Assembly: GCF_000372745.1 (NCBI RefSeq)
Contig: NZ_KB889681.1
Location: forward strand, 1-44,768
Length of the DNA: 44,768 bases
DNA from: Embleya scabrispora DSM 41855
Lineage (GTDB): Bacteria; Actinomycetota; Actinomycetes; Streptomycetales; Streptomycetaceae
Reading direction: 5' to 3'
In this document: in pieces, positions 41,728 to 44,768 of the stretch
Layout: each line of letters begins with the position of its first letter
Position numbering within the stretch: the stretch's first letter is position 1
Notes under the pieces: model-generated
Databases searched by the model: none
The model's input: only the letters and a program-made list of their open reading frames with translations
Told to the model about the DNA's origin: nothing
Translations under genes and position numbers: made by a program

Positions 41728-43829
41728 GCGGATCCCTCCTCGGAGGCCGTGGTTGCGGTGGCGATGATCGAGCCGTCGGGTGCGACCTCGCAGGACCAGC
41801 CGTCCGGGATGACCGACGTGGTCTCGCGCTCCTCGACCAGGGCCGGACCGAGGAAGCGGTGGCCGGCGCCCAGTTCGGCGCGGCGGTAGACCGGCACGTC
41901 GACGGCGGGCGCGCCGAGCCGGAAGCGGGCCGCGCGATACCGGTTCGGGGTGGGACTGCCGGTGCCGACCGGCACCGTGGGCACCTCGAAGCCGGGTGCG
42001 TCCGACCACGCGGCGACCCGCCAGGTGACCACCTCGACACCGACGTCGGGGATCCGCAGACCGTAGATCTTCTGGTACTCGGTGTGGAAGTGCTCGACGG
42101 TGTCGGCAAGCGAGGTGGGCCACGCGTCGCCCTCGCCGACCCACAGGGTGATCTCGTTGCCCTGACCCTCGTAACGGGCGTCCAGGCCGTAGCGGAAGCT
42201 CACGTCGCCCGCCTGCGCACCGGCGGCGGCGAGCACCCGGCGCGCCTCCTGCCGCATGTCCGCGAGCAGCGTGTCCCGGTCGGCGGACACGCTCTCGTCC
42301 AGCGTGCGGACCATGCTCCGGGCCAGGTCGATGCGGACCGGGCTGACCAGGGTACCGAACGCGGACAACACACTCGCGTTGACCGGGAAGATCACCCGGG
42401 GCGCCTCCAAAAGCGTGGCCACGCCGCACGCGTGCACCGGTCCGGCGCCGCCGAAGGCGATCAGCGCGACACCGCGCAGGTCGATGCCGCGCTCCACGGC
42501 GTGCATCCGGGCGGACGCGGCCATGTTCTGGTTGATCACCTCGTACACACCCACCGCGACGTGGTCCGCGTCGGAGCCCGCGCCCAGTCGCTCGGCAAGC
42601 GGGGCGAACGCGGCCCGGGCGGCGGGCAGATCGAGCGGCATCTCGCCGCCGAGGAAGTACTGCGGGTCGAGCAGGCCCAGGACCAGGTCGGCGTCGGTGG
42701 TCGCCGGGACGGTGCCGCCGCGGGCATAACCCACCGGGCCCGGGTCGGCGCCGGCGGAGTCCGGGCCGACCTTGAGCAGACCCAACTCGTCGACTCGGGC
42801 CAGGCTGCCGCCGCCCGCGCCGATCTCGACCAGGTCGACCGAGGGGATCGAGCACGGGTAGCCCGAGCCCTTCTTGAACCGATAGACCCGGGCCACCTCG
42901 AACGCGTTGGTCAACTCGGGCCGGTAGTCCTCGATCAGACAGGACTTGGCCGTGGTGCCGCCCATGTCGAAGCAGAACAGCCGCTCCTCGCCCAGGCGTC
43001 GGGCGTACCAGACGCCGGCCAGGGCGCCGGCGGCCGGACCGGACTCGACCAGCCGGATCGGTACCCGGCGGGCGTCGTCGGCGGAGACCACGCCGCCGTT
43101 GGAGAGCATCATCAGCACCGACGCGCCGAACCCCTCGGCGGTCAGCCAGGCTTGCAGCTCGGCCAGGTAGGGGCCGATCACCGGCATCGTGGCCGCGTTG
43201 CAGGCGGTGGTGACCATGCGCGGATACTCGCGGATCTGCGGGGTCACCTCGTGCGACGCGCACACCGGTACCGACAGTCGCTTGGCCAGCCCCTCGGCGA
43301 CCGCGCGCTCGTTGGCCGCGTTCGCGTACGAGTTGAGCAGGCACACCGCCACGGCCTCGACCTCGTCGGCGGCCAACCGGGCCGCCAGCGCGTCGAGTTC
43401 GGCTTCACTCGGTGCGGTACGGACCTCGCCGGTCGCGGTGGTGCGCTCGTCGATCTCGAAGACCAGCTCACGCGGGATGGGCGGGGCCGGGAACTCGATC
43501 TGGAGGTCGTACATGTCGTAGCGGTGCTCGTTGCGGATCTCCAGCGTGTCGCCGAAGCCCGAGGTGGTCACCAGCGCGGCCCGGCCGGTCTTGCCCTCGA
43601 TCAGGGCGTTGGTGATCAGTGTGGTCGCGTGCACGATGGGCCGGGTGATGTCGGCCGGCGTGATACCGGCCTTGGACAGCGCGGAGGTCACGCCCGCCCG
43701 GACCCCGCCGAGCGGGGCGGACGGGGTGGTCAGCGTCTTCTCGACCACCACGCGGCCGGTGTCGGCATCCAGCAGGACCACGTCGGTGAAGGTGCCACCG
43801 ATGTCTACGGCAAGGCGCCAGTCGGTCAC
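41724..43829 (-). CDS. Hydantoinase A/oxoprolinase-type ATPase subunit (HyuA)
   Basis: A 701-residue actin-like ATPase subunit partnered with HyuB. N-terminal DIGGTFTDVVLLD nucleotide-binding motif, HATTLITNALIEGKTGRAAL, the phosphate-2 motif FDMGGTTAKSCLI, and AFGGAGPVHACGVA; the usual length is 680-720. It uses ATP to activate a carbonyl or bicarbonate for the HyuB-catalysed step. GTG start with AGGAGG seven bases upstream. It follows the ferredoxin gene after 64 bp. In ketone carboxylases a small third subunit is often present; none is seen here. Confidence 0.91.
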   Translation of the reverse strand: MTDWRLAVDIGGTFTDVVLLDADTGRVVVEKTLTTPSAPLGGVRAGVTSALSKAGITPADITRPIVHATTLITNALIEGKTGRAALVTTSGFGDTLEIRNEHRYDMYDLQIEFPAPPIPRELVFEIDERTTATGEVRTAPSEAELDALAARLAADEVEAVAVCLLNSYANAANERAVAEGLAKRLSVPVCASHEVTPQIREYPRMVTTACNAATMPVIGPYLAELQAWLTAEGFGASVLMMLSNGGVVSADDARRVPIRLVESGPAAGALAGVWYARRLGEERLFCFDMGGTTAKSCLIEDYRPELTNAFEVARVYRFKKGSGYPCSIPSVDLVEIGAGGGSLARVDELGLLKVGPDSAGADPGPVGYARGGTVPATTDADLVLGLLDPQYFLGGEMPLDLPAARAAFAPLAERLGAGSDADHVAVGVYEVINQNMAASARMHAVERGIDLRGVALIAFGGAGPVHACGVATLLEAPRVIFPVNASVLSAFGTLVSPVRIDLARSMVRTLDESVSADRDTLLADMRQEARRVLAAAGAQAGDVSFRYGLDARYEGQGNEITLWVGEGDAWPTSLADTVEHFHTEYQKIYGLRIPDVGVEVVTWRVAAWSDAPGFEVPTVPVGTGSPTPNRYRAARFRLGAPAVDVPVYRRAELGAGHRFLGPALVEERETTSVIPDGWSCEVAPDGSIIATATTASEEGSA

Positions 43830-43893
43830 GTCAGGCCTCCTCTTCTTCTCGGTGTGTCCGGAGTGTCTTCTCGGTGGGTGGGGACATGGCGGG

Positions 43894-44199
43894 TCACCCG
43901 GTCGCGGGTCGGGTCGGCAATGCGGCCACGGCCGGCGGATCGGGCACCGGCTCGACGTCCTCGCGGCCCGCGGTGGCCTCGGTCGCCGCGTCCAGGTGCC
44001 ACAGCCAGTCGGTGGGCAGGTCGTCCACGTGGTAGATGGCCTCGACCGGGCACACCGGCTCGCAGGCGCCGCAGTCCACGCATTGTTCGGGATGGATGTA
44101 GAGCATGCGGTCGCCCTCGAAGATGCAGTCGACCGGGCATTCGGCCACGCAGGTGAGGTCCTTGACGTCCACGCAGTTCGCGCCGATGACGTAGGTCAC
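43894..44199 (-). CDS. 7Fe ferredoxin (FdxA type)
   Basis: A 101-residue electron carrier with [3Fe-4S] and [4Fe-4S] clusters. Cysteines at 9, 17, 21 and 25 in CVDVKDLTCVAECPVDC and at 40, 43, 46 and 50 in CVDCGACEPVCP follow the actinobacterial FdxA pattern. The last 30 residues are a low-complexity tail not needed for cluster binding. The GTG start overlaps the stop of the oxidoreductase beta-subunit gene by four bases (GTGA), so it is very likely the electron acceptor of that enzyme. Confidence 0.93.
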   Translation of the reverse strand: MTYVIGANCVDVKDLTCVAECPVDCIFEGDRMLYIHPEQCVDCGACEPVCPVEAIYHVDDLPTDWLWHLDAATEATAGREDVEPVPDPPAVAALPTRPATG

Positions 44200-44768
44200 G
44201 CGGGACCACCTCCGACCGGCTGCGGCTCGGGCACCGTCCAGGCGTCGCCGCCGAGCAGGTCGGCGACGCTGCCCGGCCCGCGCTCGGCGAGTGCCCGGCG
44301 GCCCTGCTCGACCACCAGGCGGTCGTACGCGGGCCGGCGCACGCTGCGGAACACCCCGATCGGGGTGGGCCCGCCGGCCTCCGGCAACCGGGACAGCGCG
44401 AACGCCGGCACCGGGTCGCTCGTCCGCGCGTCGTGCGTCACCGCGACGTCGTCCGGACCACCCGGCCGCAGCCCGCCGCCCGGATCGCGCACCACGGTGC
44501 GCGCGCCGTTCGGTCCGTAGCGCATCGGTTCGCCGTGTTCGAGCCGCAGCAGGAAGTCGTCCCGCACGCCCGGTGTCTTGAGCTGCTCGAACGCGCCGTC
44601 GTTGAAGATGTTGCAGTTCTGGTAGATCTCCACCAGCGCGGTGCCCTCGTGGGCCGCCGCCGCGCGCAGCACCGAGGTCAGGTGCTTGCGGTCGGAGTCG
44701 ATCGACCGGGCCACGAACGACGCCTCGGCGCCGATGGCCACCGACAGCGGGTTGAACGGGTGGTCGAG
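44196..44768 (-). CDS. korB: 2-oxoacid:ferredoxin oxidoreductase beta subunit, C-terminal part (N-terminus outside window)
   Basis: The C-terminal 190 residues of a KorB-type thiamine-diphosphate subunit; the gene continues past the right edge. The visible part begins LDHPFNPLSVAIGAEASFVA, contains the VEIYQNCNIFNDGAF segment and the actinobacterial C-terminal region with MRYGPNGARTVVRD and DDVAVTHDA. The enzyme oxidatively decarboxylates a 2-oxoacid (2-oxoglutarate in well-studied mycobacterial KorAB) to acyl-CoA and passes electrons to ferredoxin, here encoded directly downstream with an overlap. An alpha subunit gene is expected just outside. A different 2-oxoacid could be used in this operon. 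Confidence 0.92.
   Translation of the reverse strand, partial: LDHPFNPLSVAIGAEASFVARSIDSDRKHLTSVLRAAAAHEGTALVEIYQNCNIFNDGAFEQLKTPGVRDDFLLRLEHGEPMRYGPNGARTVVRDPGGGLRPGGPDDVAVTHDARTSDPVPAFALSRLPEAGGPTPIGVFRSVRRPAYDRLVVEQGRRALAERGPGSVADLLGGDAWTVPEPQPVGGGPA

Noticed and set aside
40138-43344. 1,068-aa minus-strand frame suggesting a HyuB fusion
   Set aside because: Only the part from GTG 41727 resembles HyuB. The upstream part is an alternate frame of hyuA, and a GGAGG site plus a 4-nt overlap fix the real start.

Overview
The window is very GC-rich, with strong G/C preference at third codon positions, frequent GTG and TTG starts and GGAGG-type ribosome binding sites. It also carries a WhiJ-like XRE/DUF397 pair, an IdeR/DmdR1-like iron box and a mycobacterial-type 7Fe ferredoxin. 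Together these point to a chromosomal segment of a filamentous actinomycete, Streptomycetales or a near relative (inference). I saw no tRNA, rRNA, CRISPR array, integrase, transposase or phage structural gene.

Layout. 1-5661: an iron-box-controlled FTR1/EfeU permease (partial, minus strand), a small ORF, a GNAT acetyltransferase, and a 1,123-residue protein that fuses an S9 peptidase to a penicillin-binding/beta-lactamase-like serine hydrolase. 5859-8207 (minus): a compact XRE regulator, ImmA/IrrE metallopeptidase and membrane protein (MAB_1171c-like) module, with two near-identical palindromes 190 bp apart upstream of it. 8516-15263: secreted and cell-surface proteins (lipoprotein, NlpC/P60-like peptidase with a seven-repeat propeller, small Cys-pair protein), plus an M20 dipeptidase beside a YfcC-type transporter. 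15412-17995: small regulatory genes (XRE-DUF5753/DUF397, three tiny unknown ORFs, a RelE/ParE-like toxin with an overlapping partner). 18211-25264: GH26 mannanase with two carbohydrate-binding modules, a lipoprotein, an orphan KAS III-like enzyme, a decayed pseudogene, and a Tat-exported flavin amine oxidase.

25405-33715 looks like one regulon. A TetR gene lies between two closely related ~29-bp inverted repeats. Each repeat overlaps the -35 of a promoter with the shared form TTGACA-N18-TTCACT. One promoter faces the amine oxidase. The other faces an operon of a YtcJ-like amidohydrolase and a complete Dpp/Opp-type ABC transporter whose genes overlap by 1-4 nt. This suggests uptake, amide hydrolysis and amine oxidation of one unknown substrate.

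33728-37387 carries CorA, a type Ic aspartate aminotransferase with a perfect 17-bp terminator, and an alpha/beta hydrolase behind a promoter with a palindromic operator. 37692-44768 (minus) is a catabolic gene string: 2-oxoacid:ferredoxin oxidoreductase beta subunit (partial), 7Fe ferredoxin, HyuA and HyuB (hydantoinase/ketone carboxylase family), acyl-CoA ligase and RraA-type aldolase. It reads like an undescribed pathway that opens or carboxylates a substrate, activates it to a CoA ester and splits it; the substrate cannot be named from sequence.
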